This document shows, piece by piece, positions 1 through 10,478 of a stretch of 64,000 nucleotides of DNA. The position numbers were made by a program, and so were the translations under genes. The stretch's first letter is position 1, and the number at the start of each line of letters is the position of its first letter. The notes under the pieces were generated by a model, which was given only the letters and a program-made list of their open reading frames with translations, did not search any database and had not been told where the DNA came from. Origin of the DNA: Mesorhizobium sp. (lineage in GTDB: Bacteria > Pseudomonadota > Alphaproteobacteria > Rhizobiales > Rhizobiaceae); NCBI RefSeq assembly GCF_024710845.1, contig NZ_JANJTZ010000002.1, forward strand, positions 1 through 64,000. Reading direction: 5' to 3'.

Positions 1-1594
1 CGCGCTCGGCCCCGGCGTGATGGGCTTCGCCGTGGCCGCGCGTTTCGCCACCCGCAACCCCGCGCATGAGATGGCCGCGCGCGAGGCGATCCGCCGCGTG
101 ACCGGGCGGGCCGTGACCTGCTCGCACGAACTGTCGGCGCAGCTGAACGGTCCGAAACGCGCGCTGACCGCGGTGCTGAACGCGCGGCTGATCGGCATGA
201 TCGACCGCCTCGTCGCCGCCTGCGAGCGGCACCTGGCGGCGGTGGGGATCGCAGCGCCCCTGATGGTGGTGCGCGGCGACGGCGCGCTGGTCTCGGCCGC
301 CTTCGCCCGTGCGCGTCCGATCGAGACGATCCTCTCCGGTCCGGCCGCCAGCCTCGTCGGCGCGCGCCACATGACCGGGCTCGACGACGCGATGGTGTCG
401 GACATCGGCGGTACCACCACCGACGTCGCCGTGCTCGACAAGGGCAAGCCGCGGCTCGACCCGGAAGGCGCCACCGTCGGCGGTTACCGCACGATGGTCG
501 AGGCCGTTGCGATGCGCACCTTCGGCCTTGGCGGCGATTCCGAAATCACCCTTGAGGATGCCGGACTAGCCCCGCGCATCCAGCTCGGCCCGCGACGCCT
601 GGTTCCCCTTGCGCTTGCCGGCGTGAAGCACGAGGCGGTCATCCGCGAGCATCTCGAACGCCAGCTCCGCGCGTCCAATCCCGGCCGGATGGACGGCCGC
701 TTCGCCTTCCGCACCGGCGTGCCCGAACGGCTTGCCGCGGGCCTCACCGCGCCGGAGCAGAAGCTCTACGATGCGCTGACGGACGTTCCGCAGGCGCTCG
801 ACCGCGCGCTCGCGAGCACGGCGCAGGCCGCGACGCTCAACCGGCTCGTCGCGCGCGGTCTGGTCCACGTCTCGGGCTTCACCCCGTCGGATGCGGCGCA
901 TGCGCTCGGCCTGCAGGACAACTGGAACGCCGCCACCGGAAAGATGGCGGCCGAGCTCTTCGCCCGCCGCCGCGACGGGCGCGGCCAACCGATCGCGGCC
1001 TCGCCGGAGGACATCTCGCGCCGCGTCCTCGATGCGCTGACCCGTCGCTCGGCCGAGGTCATCCTAGAGACCGCTTTCGCCGAGGACGGGCTCGACGGCG
1101 CGGCGACGGTGGCGCATGCGCTCGTCCAACGCGCGGTTGACGGCAACCACGGCATCGCGCGGCTGTCCGTCGCCCTCGACCGGCCGGTGATCGGCCTCGG
1201 CGCTTCGGCGCCGCTGCATTATGCGGGGCTGGCCGATCTCGTCGGCAATGCCTGCGTGGTCCCGCGAGATACCGATGTCGCCAACGCGCTCGGCGCCGTC
1301 GTCGGCCAGGTGCGTGTCTCGGTCGAGGCTCGCGTCAGCCAGCCGAGGGAGGGCCTGTTCCGCGTCGCGGCGGGCGACCTGATCCGCGATTTCGCCAACG
1401 AGGCCGCGGCGCTCGACCTCGCCGAGGCGGAAATCCGAACCCTTGCGGCAGCCCGCGCGAAGGAGGCAGGCGCGGAAGAGGCCAATATCGAGCTGATCCG
1501 CGACGTCCGGGCTGCGACAGTGGAAGGCCAGCGCACCTTTATCGAAGCGATCCTGATCGCCACGGCGGCAGGCAGGCCTCGGATCGCGGAGTGA
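1..1594 (+). CDS. Hydantoinase/oxoprolinase family protein, 5'-truncated
   Basis: The reading frame is open from base 2, so the true start lies outside the window and about 530 C-terminal residues are seen. The ASKHA-type phosphate-binding motif SDIGGTTTDVAVLDKGKP and the upstream GDGALVSAAFARARPIET stretch mark it as the HyuA/HyuB-like (N-methylhydantoinase/5-oxoprolinase/acetone carboxylase) family. Members use ATP to open hydantoin-type or oxoproline rings. Family members are often 550-700 residues, so perhaps only the N-terminal part is missing. The partner subunit is not in view. The gene ends 3 bases before the convergent DUF6958 gene. Substrate cannot be assigned. Confidence 0.85.
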   Translation, partial: ALGPGVMGFAVAARFATRNPAHEMAAREAIRRVTGRAVTCSHELSAQLNGPKRALTAVLNARLIGMIDRLVAACERHLAAVGIAAPLMVVRGDGALVSAAFARARPIETILSGPAASLVGARHMTGLDDAMVSDIGGTTTDVAVLDKGKPRLDPEGATVGGYRTMVEAVAMRTFGLGGDSEITLEDAGLAPRIQLGPRRLVPLALAGVKHEAVIREHLERQLRASNPGRMDGRFAFRTGVPERLAAGLTAPEQKLYDALTDVPQALDRALASTAQAATLNRLVARGLVHVSGFTPSDAAHALGLQDNWNAATGKMAAELFARRRDGRGQPIAASPEDISRRVLDALTRRSAEVILETAFAEDGLDGAATVAHALVQRAVDGNHGIARLSVALDRPVIGLGASAPLHYAGLADLVGNACVVPRDTDVANALGAVVGQVRVSVEARVSQPREGLFRVAAGDLIRDFANEAAALDLAEAEIRTLAAARAKEAGAEEANIELIRDVRAATVEGQRTFIEAILIATAAGRPRIAE

Positions 1595-1597
1595 CCT

Positions 1598-1891
1598 TCA
1601 GGCCTTGTAGAGCCTGACTGGCTTCTCCGAGCGCTTGAGCACCCCCTTGGCCTCGAGGTCGAGCTGGACGCACTTGATCCACCATCCAGCCTTCGCGCCG
1701 TCGGGGAAGAGCGCGTCGGGCAGGCGCGGCACGACATGCGCCTTGACGTCGGCTACCGACATTCCGGGCGGAACCGATGGCAGCACCGCCAGCATGGCTT
1801 CACGCATGGCGCCGTATTTCGCGGCGTCCACACGGTATTTGTGGCCGGGACTGACCACGTTCTCCACTTCAACCATCGGTCCCTTGCTCAT
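1598..1891 (-). CDS. DUF6958 family small protein
   Basis: A 97-residue cytoplasmic protein beginning MSKGPMVEVENV. It has the compact DUF6958 pattern: a VEVENV start, a PG-rich turn, then WWIKCVQLDLEAKGVL near the C-terminus, which looks like a small winged-helix-type fold. The start is fixed by a strong GAGGAG ribosome site about 7 bases upstream. A longer GTG-initiated frame reaching base 1972 has no such site. Family function is unknown. It lies tail to tail with the hydantoinase gene and head to head with malate synthase G. Confidence 0.75.
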   Translation of the reverse strand: MSKGPMVEVENVVSPGHKYRVDAAKYGAMREAMLAVLPSVPPGMSVADVKAHVVPRLPDALFPDGAKAGWWIKCVQLDLEAKGVLKRSEKPVRLYKA

Positions 1892-2061
1892 CACCGCTCC
1901 TCGATTCACATGTCGGGTGCATCGCCGCGGGTGATGCGTGCCGCCCGCCCGATGAATGCCCCGTTGCCGCACGAAGGCGTTTCCGCCGAACCCATAATTG
2001 ACCCGCCCGCTCTGTCATGCCAATGGCCGTTCACCAAAGTCCGGCAGGTGAGGTGAGCAAC

Positions 2062-4239
2062 GTGACCGAACATATCGAGATTGCAGGCCTGAAGATCGCG
2101 CCGGAGCTGCACGACTTCGTAGCTACCGAGGCGCTGCCGGGCACCGGCATCGATCCGGCGAAATTCTGGTCCGACTTCTCGGCGATCGTCCACGATCTCG
2201 CCCCGAAGAACCGTGCACTGCTCGCTCGCCGCGACGAGCTCCAGGCGAAGATCGATGCCTGGCATCGCGACAATGGCGCGCCGAGCGACCTCTCCGCCTA
2301 CAAGGCCTTCCTGTCGGAGATCGGTTACCTGCTCCCTGAAGGTCCAGACTTCTCGGTCTCGACCTCGAATGTCGACCCTGAGATCGCCACGATCGCCGGG
2401 CCGCAGCTCGTCGTTCCCGTGATGAACGCGCGCTATGCGCTGAACGCGGCGAACGCGCGCTGGGGTTCGCTCTACGACGCGCTCTACGGGACCGACGCGA
2501 TCCCAGAGACGGACGGTGCAGATAAGGGCAAGGGCTACAACCCGGTGCGCGGCGCCAAGGTAATTGCCTGGGCCCGCGCATTCCTCGACGAGAGCGCGCC
2601 GCTCGACGGCGCGTCCTGGTCGGACGTGAAGTCCTTCGACGTTGCCATGCGCCGGCTGGCGGTGACGCTTGTCGACGGTCGGATGACGGGCCTGAAAGAC
2701 GGCGCCCAGCTTGCCGGCTATCTTGGCTCGCCCTCGGCACCCTCGCGGTTCCTGCTGCGCAAGAACGGCCTGCTGATCGAGGTGATCATCGACGCCTCAT
2801 CGGCGATCGGCAAGGACGATCCGGCCAACATTTCCGACGTCTGGCTGGAATCCGCCATCACCACGATCATGGATTGCGAGGATTCCGTCGCGGCCGTCGA
2901 CGCCGAGGACAAGGTCGTCGTCTACCGCAACTGGCTCGGCCTGATGAAGGGCGACCTCACCGAAGAGGTGGCCAAGGGCGGCAAGACCTTTACGCGAAAG
3001 CTCAATCCCGACCTCGACTATATCGCGCCGGACGGATCGACCTTCGAGGTCAAGTGCCGCTCGCTGATGCTGGTGCGCAATGTCGGGCATCTGATGACCA
3101 ATCCCGCGATCCTGTTGAAGGATGGGTCGGAGGTGCCGGAAGGCATCATGGATGCGATGATGACGGCGGCGATCGCGCTGCACGACGTCGGCCCGAACGG
3201 ACGCAGGAAAAACTCCCGCGCGGGTTCGATGTATGTCGTGAAGCCGAAGATGCATGGGCCCGACGAGGTCGCCTTCGCCTCCGAGATCTTTGCCCGCGTC
3301 GAGGACGCGCTCGGCATGGCGCGCAACACGATCAAGATGGGCATCATGGACGAGGAGCGCCGCACCACGGTGAACCTCAAGGAGGCGATCCGCGCCGCGA
3401 AGGACCGCGTAGTCTTCATCAACACCGGCTTCCTCGACCGCACCGGCGACGAGATGCACACGTCGATGGAAGCGGGTCCCATGATCCGCAAGGGCGACAT
3501 GAAGCAAGCGCCGTGGATCCAGGCCTACGAGAACTGGAACGTCGACATCGGGCTCGCATGCGGCCTGCAGGGCCGCGCGCAGATCGGCAAGGGCATGTGG
3601 GCGATGCCAGACCTGATGGCGGCGATGCTGGAGCAGAAGATCGGCCACCCGAAGGCCGGCGCCAACACCGCCTGGGTGCCGTCGCCGACGGCCGCGACGC
3701 TGCACGCGACGCATTACCACAAGGTCGACGTCAAGGCCGTTCAGGACCAGTTGAAGAGCCGGCCGCGCGCCAAGCTCGACGACATCCTGTCCGTGCCGGT
3801 CGCCACGCGGCCGAACTGGACGGCGGAGGACATCCAGCGCGAGCTCGACAACAATGCTCAAGGGATTCTCGGCTATGTCGTGCGCTGGGTCGACCAGGGC
3901 GTCGGCTGTTCCAAGGTGCCCGACATCAACGATGTCGGCCTGATGGAGGACCGCGCGACGCTGCGCATCTCCTCGCAGCACATCGCCAACTGGCTGCACC
4001 ACAAGGTCTGCACCGAGGACCAGGTGACCGAGACGATGAAGCGCATGGCGGGCGTGGTCGACCGCCAGAACGCCGGCGACCCGCTCTACACGCCGATGGC
4101 GCCGCATTTCGAGGACTCCATCGCGTTCCAGGCGGCGAGCGACCTCGTCTTCAAAGGCCGCGCCCAGCCGAACGGCTACACCGAGCCGGTTCTGCACGCG
4201 CGGCGCCTCGAGCTCAAGGCGCGGCAGAAGTCGGCTTAA
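2062..4239 (+). CDS. glcB: Malate synthase G
   Basis: Condenses glyoxylate with acetyl-CoA to malate in the cytoplasm, feeding C2 carbon into the TCA cycle. Family signatures seen are [13 protein letters not shown] (catalytic arginine), [37 protein letters not shown] (Mg-binding acidic residues) and [11 protein letters not shown] chose the GTG start at 2062 because GAGGTGA ends 5 bases upstream and the product (725 residues) then matches the usual ~723. ATG 2017 and GTG 2053 are in frame but less well placed. It is monocistronic in appearance, and isocitrate lyase is not adjacent. Confidence 0.95.
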   Translation: MTEHIEIAGLKIAPELHDFVATEALPGTGIDPAKFWSDFSAIVHDLAPKNRALLARRDELQAKIDAWHRDNGAPSDLSAYKAFLSEIGYLLPEGPDFSVSTSNVDPEIATIAGPQLVVPVMNARYALNAANARWGSLYDALYGTDAIPETDGADKGKGYNPVRGAKVIAWARAFLDESAPLDGASWSDVKSFDVAMRRLAVTLVDGRMTGLKDGAQLAGYLGSPSAPSRFLLRKNGLLIEVIIDASSAIGKDDPANISDVWLESAITTIMDCEDSVAAVDAEDKVVVYRNWLGLMKGDLTEEVAKGGKTFTRKLNPDLDYIAPDGSTFEVKCRSLMLVRNVGHLMTNPAILLKDGSEVPEGIMDAMMTAAIALHDVGPNGRRKNSRAGSMYVVKPKMHGPDEVAFASEIFARVEDALGMARNTIKMGIMDEERRTTVNLKEAIRAAKDRVVFINTGFLDRTGDEMHTSMEAGPMIRKGDMKQAPWIQAYENWNVDIGLACGLQGRAQIGKGMWAMPDLMAAMLEQKIGHPKAGANTAWVPSPTAATLHATHYHKVDVKAVQDQLKSRPRAKLDDILSVPVATRPNWTAEDIQRELDNNAQGILGYVVRWVDQGVGCSKVPDINDVGLMEDRATLRISSQHIANWLHHKVCTEDQVTETMKRMAGVVDRQNAGDPLYTPMAPHFEDSIAFQAASDLVFKGRAQPNGYTEPVLHARRLELKARQKSA

Positions 4240-4309
4240 CGGCTGGACAATGTCGTCGCGTTAGAGTTCGAGAAGCGATGCTTACTCGAACCGCATGCCG
4301 GCAGACGCC

Positions 4310-4993
4310 ATGATCCTCCTCGCCATCGACACAGCCTCGACGCTGTGCGCCGCCTGCGTCTATGACGCGGCGGCGAAGCGCGAGCTCGGCCGGTCGGTCG
4401 AAGACATTGGCAAAGGTCATGCCGAGCGGCTGATGGATGTGATTGCGGCGGCACTGTCCGCCTCGGGCAAGACCTATTCCGACCTCGGCGCCATCGCTGT
4501 CTCGATCGGTCCCGGCTCCTTCACCGGCATCCGTGTCGGCGTCGCCGCCGCGCGTGGCCTGGCGCTGGCGCTGAAGGTCCCCGCCCATGGCGTCACCACG
4601 CTCTCGGCCATCGCCGAGGAGGCGCGCAACACCTGGCCCGGCCGGCGCATCGTCGCCTCTATCGATGCGAAGCGCGACGAGATCTATGTCGAGGAGCATG
4701 CGCCTGGCGGGGCAATCGTCCGTGGCCCGGTCATCGTGGCCGTGAACGACGCGCCCGCCCTCCTCGACGGCGAGCGTCCTGTGCTCGTAGGCTCTGGCGC
4801 ATCCGTCATAGCGGCCGCCGCGGACCCGGCCCGCTTCGACCTCGCCGGCGGCACCGCTACCGCCGACATCGCCGTCTACGCGCGCCTCGCGGCCGCCGGC
4901 CACACCTTCAATTCGCCGCCGAAGCCGCTCTACCTGCGCGGACCGGATGCCCGTCCGCAGGACGGCTTCGCCCTGCCGCGAAAGGCGTCCTGA
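4310..4993 (+). CDS. tsaB: tRNA threonylcarbamoyladenosine biosynthesis protein TsaB
   Basis: Partner of TsaD and TsaE in making the t6A37 modification on ANN-decoding tRNAs. It is the degenerate ASKHA paralogue that scaffolds TsaD. The N-terminus MILLAIDTAST and the block VSIGPGSFTGIRVGVAAARGL are diagnostic. The start at 4310 aligns with the family N-terminus; an ATG at 4295 adds five residues. Its TGA overlaps the ATG of the rimI-type gene by one base, a pairing common in alphaproteobacteria. Length of 227 residues is normal. Confidence 0.93.
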   Translation: MILLAIDTASTLCAACVYDAAAKRELGRSVEDIGKGHAERLMDVIAAALSASGKTYSDLGAIAVSIGPGSFTGIRVGVAAARGLALALKVPAHGVTTLSAIAEEARNTWPGRRIVASIDAKRDEIYVEEHAPGGAIVRGPVIVAVNDAPALLDGERPVLVGSGASVIAAAADPARFDLAGGTATADIAVYARLAAAGHTFNSPPKPLYLRGPDARPQDGFALPRKAS

Positions 4994-5481
4994 TGCGCCT
5001 TCCCTTCGTCTCCCGCCGCCGCGAATATATCGTCGAGCGCCTGGTGCGCGACGATGCGGCGGAGGTCGCGAGGCTGCATCGCGAGGATTTCAGCCGGCCC
5101 TGGTCGGCGGCCGAATTCGCCGGCCTGATTGACCAGGCAACCGTGTTCGGCTTCGTCGCGCGCGAAGTGGGCCACAGGCAGGCGATCGCCGGCTTCGTCC
5201 TGGCGCGGCTCGCAGTCGACGAGGCCGAGATCCTGACCGTCGCCGTTGCCCGCGCGCACCGCCGCGAGGGGCTTGGCCGAGAACTGATGGACGCGGTGCT
5301 GCGCCAGCTGCATGCCGACCGCGCCTCGCATCTCATCCTCGAGGTCGACGAGACCAACACGCCGGCGCTGGCGCTCTACCGCAGGCTCGCCTTCCGCGAG
5401 ATCGCCAGGCGCCGGAACTACTATGAGCATGCGGGCGGACCCTCGACCGGCGCGCTTGTCATGCGCCGCGATCTCCGCTAG
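4993..5481 (+). CDS. rimI: GNAT acetyltransferase, ribosomal-protein-alanine N-acetyltransferase RimI-type
   Basis: A 162-residue GNAT-fold protein. Seen are the central strand with VARAHRREGLGRELMDAVL (the R-x-x-G-x-G acetyl-CoA pyrophosphate loop) and the C-terminal LEVDETNTPALALYRRLAFREIARRRNYY block typical of RimI. It is predicted to acetylate the N-terminal alanine of ribosomal protein S18. It is translationally coupled to tsaB by a one-base stop/start overlap. Assignment to RimI rather than another GNAT rests on the tsaB-rimI context. Confidence 0.88.
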   Translation: MRLPFVSRRREYIVERLVRDDAAEVARLHREDFSRPWSAAEFAGLIDQATVFGFVAREVGHRQAIAGFVLARLAVDEAEILTVAVARAHRREGLGRELMDAVLRQLHADRASHLILEVDETNTPALALYRRLAFREIARRRNYYEHAGGPSTGALVMRRDLR

Positions 5482-5513
5482 CGCGGCTCGGGCAACGGGG
5501 AGGGCTCTCGGGC

Positions 5514-6320
5514 ATGATCGGCTGGCTCCGCCTCGCGTTCGGACTCGCCGTCGCGGCCGTCGTCACGCCGCCGCTGATTCTCTGGCAGATGTTCGCCATG
5601 CGCTTCGGTTGGAACGAGAAACCCGCGCCGCGCCTTTGGCACCGCATCGTGCTCAGGCTGCTCGGCATCCGCGTTCACGTCCATGGCAGCCTCGCGCGCG
5701 AGCGTCCGCTGTTGATCGTGGCGAACCATGTCTCCTGGAGCGACATTGTAGTGCTCAGCTCGATCGCCGACGTGCATTTCATCGCCAAGTCGGAGATGGC
5801 GACATGGCCGCTGTTCGGGCTGCTCGCGAGATGCCAGCGCAGCGTCTTCGTCGAGCGCGAGCAGCGTCGCAAGTCGGGTGCCCAGGCGAACGAGATCGGC
5901 GTGCGCATCGCCAAGGGCGATCCGATGGTGCTGTTTGCCGAAGGTGCGACCGGCGACGGCAACCAGATCCTGCCGTTCAAGTCGACCCTCTTCGGCGCCG
6001 CCAAGGTGGCGCTGTCGAATGGTGGCGGCGAGCGCGTCTTCATCCAGCCGGTCGCCATTGCCTACACCCGGCTGCACGGCATGCCCATGGGCCGCCAGCA
6101 TCGTGTCCACGCTGCCTGGATCGGCGACAGCGTTCTTGCGCCGCATATCGGCGCCCTGCTGCGGGAAGGGGCGATGGACGTGGAGGTGCATTTCGGGGCG
6201 CCGGTGGAGTTCACGTCCGACAGCCGCCGCAAGGCGGTCGCGGCGGCCGCGGAGAACGAGGTACGGCGCATGTTGTCGGCGGCGCTGTCCAATCCTGACC
6301 CGTCGCGCCCCAAACGCTGA
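5514..6320 (+). CDS. 1-acyl-glycerol-phosphate / lyso-ornithine-lipid acyltransferase (PlsC/OlsA-type)
   Basis: A 268-residue membrane-bound acyltransferase. One N-terminal hydrophobic segment (about residues 5-28) precedes the catalytic NHVSWSD box (NH-x4-D) near residue 72 and an acceptor-binding block [11 protein letters not shown] in place of the usual FPEGTRS. In Sinorhizobium meliloti the lyso-ornithine-lipid acyltransferase gene olsA lies, as I recall, near the miaB-phoH block, so this could be OlsA rather than the housekeeping PlsC. That is inference from synteny and the atypical motif. It starts 32 bases after rimI and precedes miaB. Confidence 0.82.
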   Translation: MIGWLRLAFGLAVAAVVTPPLILWQMFAMRFGWNEKPAPRLWHRIVLRLLGIRVHVHGSLARERPLLIVANHVSWSDIVVLSSIADVHFIAKSEMATWPLFGLLARCQRSVFVEREQRRKSGAQANEIGVRIAKGDPMVLFAEGATGDGNQILPFKSTLFGAAKVALSNGGGERVFIQPVAIAYTRLHGMPMGRQHRVHAAWIGDSVLAPHIGALLREGAMDVEVHFGAPVEFTSDSRRKAVAAAAENEVRRMLSAALSNPDPSRPKR

Positions 6321-6370
6321 TCGGGCGCCCTGCCCGCCAGGGCATCTGTCGCTCGGCGTCAAAAAGCGCT

Positions 6371-7780
6371 ATGAGCCCGCCCATGAACGAAGAAATGATG
6401 ACGACCGAGACCCGGCAGAGCGCCAACGCGCCCGCGGCGCCGGCTGCCAAGCGCTATTTCGTGAAGACGTACGGCTGCCAGATGAACGTCTACGATTCAC
6501 AGCGCATGGCCGACGCGCTCGCCGCCGACGGCTACAGCGCCGCAGAACGCCCGGACGAGGCCGACCTGATCCTGCTCAACACCTGCCATATCCGCGAGAA
6601 GGCGGCCGAGAAGGTCTATTCCGAAGTCGGACGGCTGCGCGAGATCAAGGCGCAGCGCAAGGCGGCGGGCCACCAGACCACCATCGCTGTCGCCGGCTGC
6701 GTCGCTCAGGCGGAAGGCGCCGAGATCATCCGCCGCGCGCCGCTGGTTGACCTCGTCATCGGCCCGCAGACCTATCATCGCCTGCCCGACGCCGTGCGTC
6801 GCGCGCTGTCGGGCGAGAAGGTCATCGAGACCGACTATGCGGTGGAGGACAAGTTCGACCACCTGCCGGCGCCGAAGCCGGCAGCCACCCGAAGCCGCGG
6901 CGTCACGGCGTTCCTGACCGTGCAGGAAGGCTGCGACAAGTTCTGCACCTTCTGCGTCGTGCCCTATACGCGTGGATCCGAGGTGTCGCGCCCGGTCGAG
7001 CAGATTCTGGCGGAGGCGAACCGGCTCGCCGCGTCCGGCGTGCGCGAGGTGACGCTGCTTGGCCAGAACGTCAACGCCTGGCATGGCGAGGGACCCGACG
7101 GTCGCGCCTGGGGGCTGGGCGAACTGTTGCGCAGCCTGGCCGAGATCCCCGGCCTTGCGCGCCTGCGCTACACCACCAGCCATCCGCGCGACCTGGACGA
7201 CGGCCTGATCGCCGCCCACCGCGACCTGCCGCAGCTCATGCCCTACCTGCACCTGCCGGTTCAGGCAGGTTCGGACCGCATCCTCAAGGCGATGAACCGC
7301 AGGCATACGGCGGAGGACTATGTCCGCCTCGTCGAGCGCATCCGCGCCGTGCGCCCCGACATCGCGCTGTCCGGCGATTTCATCGTCGGCTTTCCCGGCG
7401 AAACCGACGCGGATTTCGAGGCGACGCTCGATTTGGTGCGCAAGGTCGGCTACGCGACGGCCTATTCCTTCAAGTATTCGCCCCGCGCGGGCACGCCCGG
7501 CGCCGACATGGCGGACCAGGTGCCGGAGAAAGTGAAGGACGCCCGGCTTCAGGCGCTGCAGGACCTTCTCGACGAGCAGCAGGCCGATTTCGTCCGCCAT
7601 CTGAAGGGCAAGCCCGTGGAAATCCTGATCGAGCGCGCCGGAAAGGAACCCGGCCTTGTGGTCGGCCGTTCTCCTTGGCTCCAGCCGGTGATTGTTGATG
7701 AAAAGGCCGGCGGAATCGGTGACATTGTCACAGTACGAATCACGGGAACGGGGTACACCCTCTATGCTGAGCCGCTCTGA
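6371..7780 (+). CDS. miaB: tRNA-2-methylthio-N6-dimethylallyladenosine synthase MiaB
   Basis: Radical SAM methylthiotransferase that adds a methylthio group to i6A37 in tRNA. Domain order is an N-terminal UPF0004 domain with [12 protein letters not shown] and [11 protein letters not shown] cysteines, a radical SAM core with [16 protein letters not shown] (C-x3-C-x2-C), and a C-terminal TRAM domain ending [17 protein letters not shown]. Length of 469 residues is typical. The start region has several in-frame ATGs (6371, 6383, 6395) and no strong ribosome site, so the first 8-15 residues are uncertain. It is followed 30 bases later by phoH. Confidence 0.96.
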   Translation: MSPPMNEEMMTTETRQSANAPAAPAAKRYFVKTYGCQMNVYDSQRMADALAADGYSAAERPDEADLILLNTCHIREKAAEKVYSEVGRLREIKAQRKAAGHQTTIAVAGCVAQAEGAEIIRRAPLVDLVIGPQTYHRLPDAVRRALSGEKVIETDYAVEDKFDHLPAPKPAATRSRGVTAFLTVQEGCDKFCTFCVVPYTRGSEVSRPVEQILAEANRLAASGVREVTLLGQNVNAWHGEGPDGRAWGLGELLRSLAEIPGLARLRYTTSHPRDLDDGLIAAHRDLPQLMPYLHLPVQAGSDRILKAMNRRHTAEDYVRLVERIRAVRPDIALSGDFIVGFPGETDADFEATLDLVRKVGYATAYSFKYSPRAGTPGADMADQVPEKVKDARLQALQDLLDEQQADFVRHLKGKPVEILIERAGKEPGLVVGRSPWLQPVIVDEKAGGIGDIVTVRITGTGYTLYAEPL

Positions 7781-7810
7781 GAGAGGCCGGCACCCAACAA
7801 GGAGAGACGT

Positions 7811-8845
7811 TTGAACGCCGCTGCAGAACTGAAGACCACCCCTTCGGGGGCGTCCGACATGGCGCACATCGTCCTGACCTTCGACAACAACAAGCACGCC
7901 AGCGCCATCTACGGCCAGTTCGACCAGAACCTGGCCCTGATCGAACAGAAGCTCGGCGTCGACCTGCGCTCCAAAGGCAACCAGCTGACGGTGCGCGGTT
8001 CGACCGTCGCGGCGGAACAGGCGCGCCGCGCGCTCGACTATCTCTACGACCGGGCGCAGAAAGGCGCGGAAATCGCGCCGTCCGACGTCGAGGGCGCGAT
8101 CCGCATGGCGGTCGCGGCCGACGACCAGCTCACGCTGCCGACGCTGGAGCGCAAGGGCCGGCTCGCCGCGGCGCAGATTTCGACGCGCAAGCGCACGATC
8201 TATGCCCGCACCCCGAACCAGGACGCCTACATGCGGGCGCTGGAGCGGTCGGAACTGGTCTTCGGCATAGGCCCCGCCGGCACCGGCAAGACCTATCTCG
8301 CCGTGGCGCACGCCGCGATGATGCTCGAGCGCGGCATGGTCGAGCGCATCATACTGTCGCGCCCGGCGGTCGAGGCGGGCGAACGGCTCGGCTTCCTCCC
8401 CGGCGACATGAAGGAGAAGGTGGATCCGTATCTGCGCCCGCTCTACGACGCGCTCTACGACATGATGCCGGCCGACAAGGTCGAGCGGGCGCTGGCGGCG
8501 GGCGTGATCGAGATCGCGCCGCTTGCCTTCATGCGCGGTCGCACGCTGGCGCACGCCGCCGTCATCCTCGACGAGGCGCAGAACACGACCCAGATGCAGA
8601 TGAAGATGTTCCTGACGCGTCTGGGCGACGGCGCGCGCATGATCGTCACCGGCGATCCGACCCAGGTCGATTTGCCGTCAAACACGAAATCCGGCTTGGT
8701 CGAAGCGCTGCGCATTCTCGACGGCGTGGCCGGCATCGTCACCGTGCGCTTCAACGACGCCGACGTGGTGCGCCACCCGCTGGTGGCGGAGATCGTCCGC
8801 GCCTACGACCGCGACGGCACCGGCAAGGGCGGCATCCAGGTCTGA
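7811..8845 (+). CDS. phoH: PhoH family ATPase (YbeZ)
   Basis: Cytoplasmic P-loop NTPase of the PhoH/YbeZ family, linked to RNA metabolism with YbeY. Walker [16 protein letters not shown] lies in the middle and the Walker B-like [10 protein letters not shown] further on, with the conserved [13 protein letters not shown] and RHPLVAEIV ends. The start is a TTG at 7811 preceded by AAGGAGAG; the first ATG is 16 codons inside, so the rare start is preferred. Stop and the ybeY start share one base, indicating coupling. Confidence 0.93.
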   Translation: MNAAAELKTTPSGASDMAHIVLTFDNNKHASAIYGQFDQNLALIEQKLGVDLRSKGNQLTVRGSTVAAEQARRALDYLYDRAQKGAEIAPSDVEGAIRMAVAADDQLTLPTLERKGRLAAAQISTRKRTIYARTPNQDAYMRALERSELVFGIGPAGTGKTYLAVAHAAMMLERGMVERIILSRPAVEAGERLGFLPGDMKEKVDPYLRPLYDALYDMMPADKVERALAAGVIEIAPLAFMRGRTLAHAAVILDEAQNTTQMQMKMFLTRLGDGARMIVTGDPTQVDLPSNTKSGLVEALRILDGVAGIVTVRFNDADVVRHPLVAEIVRAYDRDGTGKGGIQV

Positions 8846-9369
8846 TGCCGCGAAAACCTGCGAAAACGCCCGCGTCGGATATCCCGGCGCTCGACATCGA
8901 TATTTCGGTCGAGGCCGGCGACTGGCCGCCGGAGGCCGAGCTCGAAGCGCTCGTCGGGCGCGCGGCGACGGCCCTGCTCGCTGAACTGGGCATCGTCGGG
9001 AGCCCGTCCGAGCTCAGCGTTCTTTTCACCGACGACGCCCAGATCCGTGCCCTAAACGCACAATGGCGCGACAAGGACAAGGCCACCAACGTCCTGTCCT
9101 TCCCGGCTTTTCCGGTCGCGCCGGGCAACGAGTTGCCGCCGATGCTGGGCGACATTGTGCTGGCGGCCGAGACGGTCCGCGCCGAGTCGGTTCTGGAATC
9201 GAAGTCCTTCGACCACCATCTGACCCATCTCGTGGTGCATGGCCTTCTGCACCTTCTGGGCTACGACCACGAGACCGACGACGACGCCGAAGAGATGGAA
9301 GCGCTGGAACGCCGTATTCTTGCGAGGCTTGCCATTGCCGACCCCTATGCGGTAACGGATGAAGCCTGA
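8845..9369 (+). CDS. ybeY: rRNA maturation endoribonuclease YbeY
   Basis: Zinc endoribonuclease for 16S rRNA 3' maturation and ribosome quality control. The metal site [20 protein letters not shown] shows the H-G-x-x-H-x5-H pattern, and [11 protein letters not shown] is the conserved substrate-groove segment. A roughly 30-residue N-terminal extension rich in Pro and acidic residues precedes the core. At 174 residues it is slightly longer than E. coli YbeY. It is embedded in the phoH-ybeY-CBS protein operon. Confidence 0.95.
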   Translation: MPRKPAKTPASDIPALDIDISVEAGDWPPEAELEALVGRAATALLAELGIVGSPSELSVLFTDDAQIRALNAQWRDKDKATNVLSFPAFPVAPGNELPPMLGDIVLAAETVRAESVLESKSFDHHLTHLVVHGLLHLLGYDHETDDDAEEMEALERRILARLAIADPYAVTDEA

Positions 9370-9377
9370 TCGAAGCC

Positions 9378-10472
9378 ATGACCACGAACGACACATCCGA
9401 TAGCGCCGCTCCGGCGGCCGGACCCCGCGACCAGGCCGGGCCGGAAACCTCCAGCGACCCGCAAAGTACCTCCGCGCGGACCACGCCGCGCTCCTCGCTG
9501 CTCGACGGTCTGATCCAGTTCTTCCGCGCCCGCGGCAATGGCAGCTCGCTGCGCGACGATCTCGCCGACGCACTGGCCGAGGCGGCGCCCGACGCCGCCT
9601 CCTTCTCGCCGGCCGAGCGCGCCATGCTCAACAACATCCTGCGGCTGCGCGAGGTGCGCGTCGAGGACGTGATGATCCCGCGCACCGACATCGAGGCGGT
9701 CGAGATCGGCACGACGCTGGGCGAGGTGCTCGAACTCTTCGAGGAATCGGGTCATTCGCGCATGCCGGTCTATGCCGAGACGATGGACGACCCGCGTGGC
9801 ATGATCCACATCCGCGACGTGGTTGGCCATCTCACCCGCACCGCGCGACTGAAGAAGGGCCGCGGCGCGCGCAAGGCCGGCACGCCCGACCTCAACCTGG
9901 CGCAGGTGGATCTGAAGAGCCCGATCGGCAGTCTCGGCATCACGCGTCCTGTCCTCTTCGTCCCGGCCTCCATGCTGGCCTCCGACCTGATGGCGCGCAT
10001 GCAGGCGTCGCGCACGCAGATGGCGCTGGTCATCGACGAGTATGGCGGCACCGACGGCCTCGTCTCGCTCGAGGATATCGTCGAGATGGTCGTCGGCGAC
10101 ATCGAGGACGAGCATGACGACGACGAGGAGCCGCTGATCACCAAGACCGGCGAGGGCGTCTACATCGTCGATGCAAAAGCCGAGATTGACGACGTCGCCC
10201 AGGCGATCGGCAGCGACTTCACCGCCGGCGAGCATGGCGAATATGTCGACACGATCGGCGGGCTGATCTTCTCGACGCTGGGCAGGATACCGGCCCGGGG
10301 CGAGGTTGTCCGCGCCGTGCCGGGCTATGAGTTCCACGTGCTCGACGCCGACCCGCGCCGGGTCAAGCGCGTGCGCATCGTCCAGACGCGCGCGGCCGAG
10401 CAGCGTCGTCGCAGGCCCGCGCGCGAAGAGGCAAAGCCCGAACCCGAGCCCGAAGCCGGCCCGGAGCAGTGA
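9378..10472 (+). CDS. CBS-domain protein of the CorC/HlyC (hemolysin-like) family
   Basis: A 364-residue soluble protein with no transmembrane segment. After about 90 residues of Ala/Pro/Ser-rich leader come two CBS domains (VEDVMIPRTDIEAV, then LFVPASMLASDLMARMQ), a linker with DEYGGTDGLVSLEDIVE, and a C-terminal CorC_HlyC (transporter-associated) domain. The tail is rich in Arg, Pro and Glu. Relatives are annotated CorC, YbeX or TlyC and are linked to Mg/Co efflux or ribosome biogenesis. Apolipoprotein N-acyltransferase (lnt), often next in line, is absent; instead the gene meets the ABC operon tail to tail with 6 bases between stops. Confidence 0.88.
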   Translation: MTTNDTSDSAAPAAGPRDQAGPETSSDPQSTSARTTPRSSLLDGLIQFFRARGNGSSLRDDLADALAEAAPDAASFSPAERAMLNNILRLREVRVEDVMIPRTDIEAVEIGTTLGEVLELFEESGHSRMPVYAETMDDPRGMIHIRDVVGHLTRTARLKKGRGARKAGTPDLNLAQVDLKSPIGSLGITRPVLFVPASMLASDLMARMQASRTQMALVIDEYGGTDGLVSLEDIVEMVVGDIEDEHDDDEEPLITKTGEGVYIVDAKAEIDDVAQAIGSDFTAGEHGEYVDTIGGLIFSTLGRIPARGEVVRAVPGYEFHVLDADPRRVKRVRIVQTRAAEQRRRRPAREEAKPEPEPEAGPEQ

Positions 10473-10478
10473 TCCGGC

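Noticed and set aside
2797-4197. A 466-codon minus-strand frame in malate synthase G
   Set aside because: Antisense shadow of a well-conserved enzyme gene.
6497-8554. A 685-codon open frame on the minus strand across miaB and phoH
   Set aside because: It is antisense to two clear conserved genes and reads as Arg/His/Asp-rich text typical of high-GC shadow frames.
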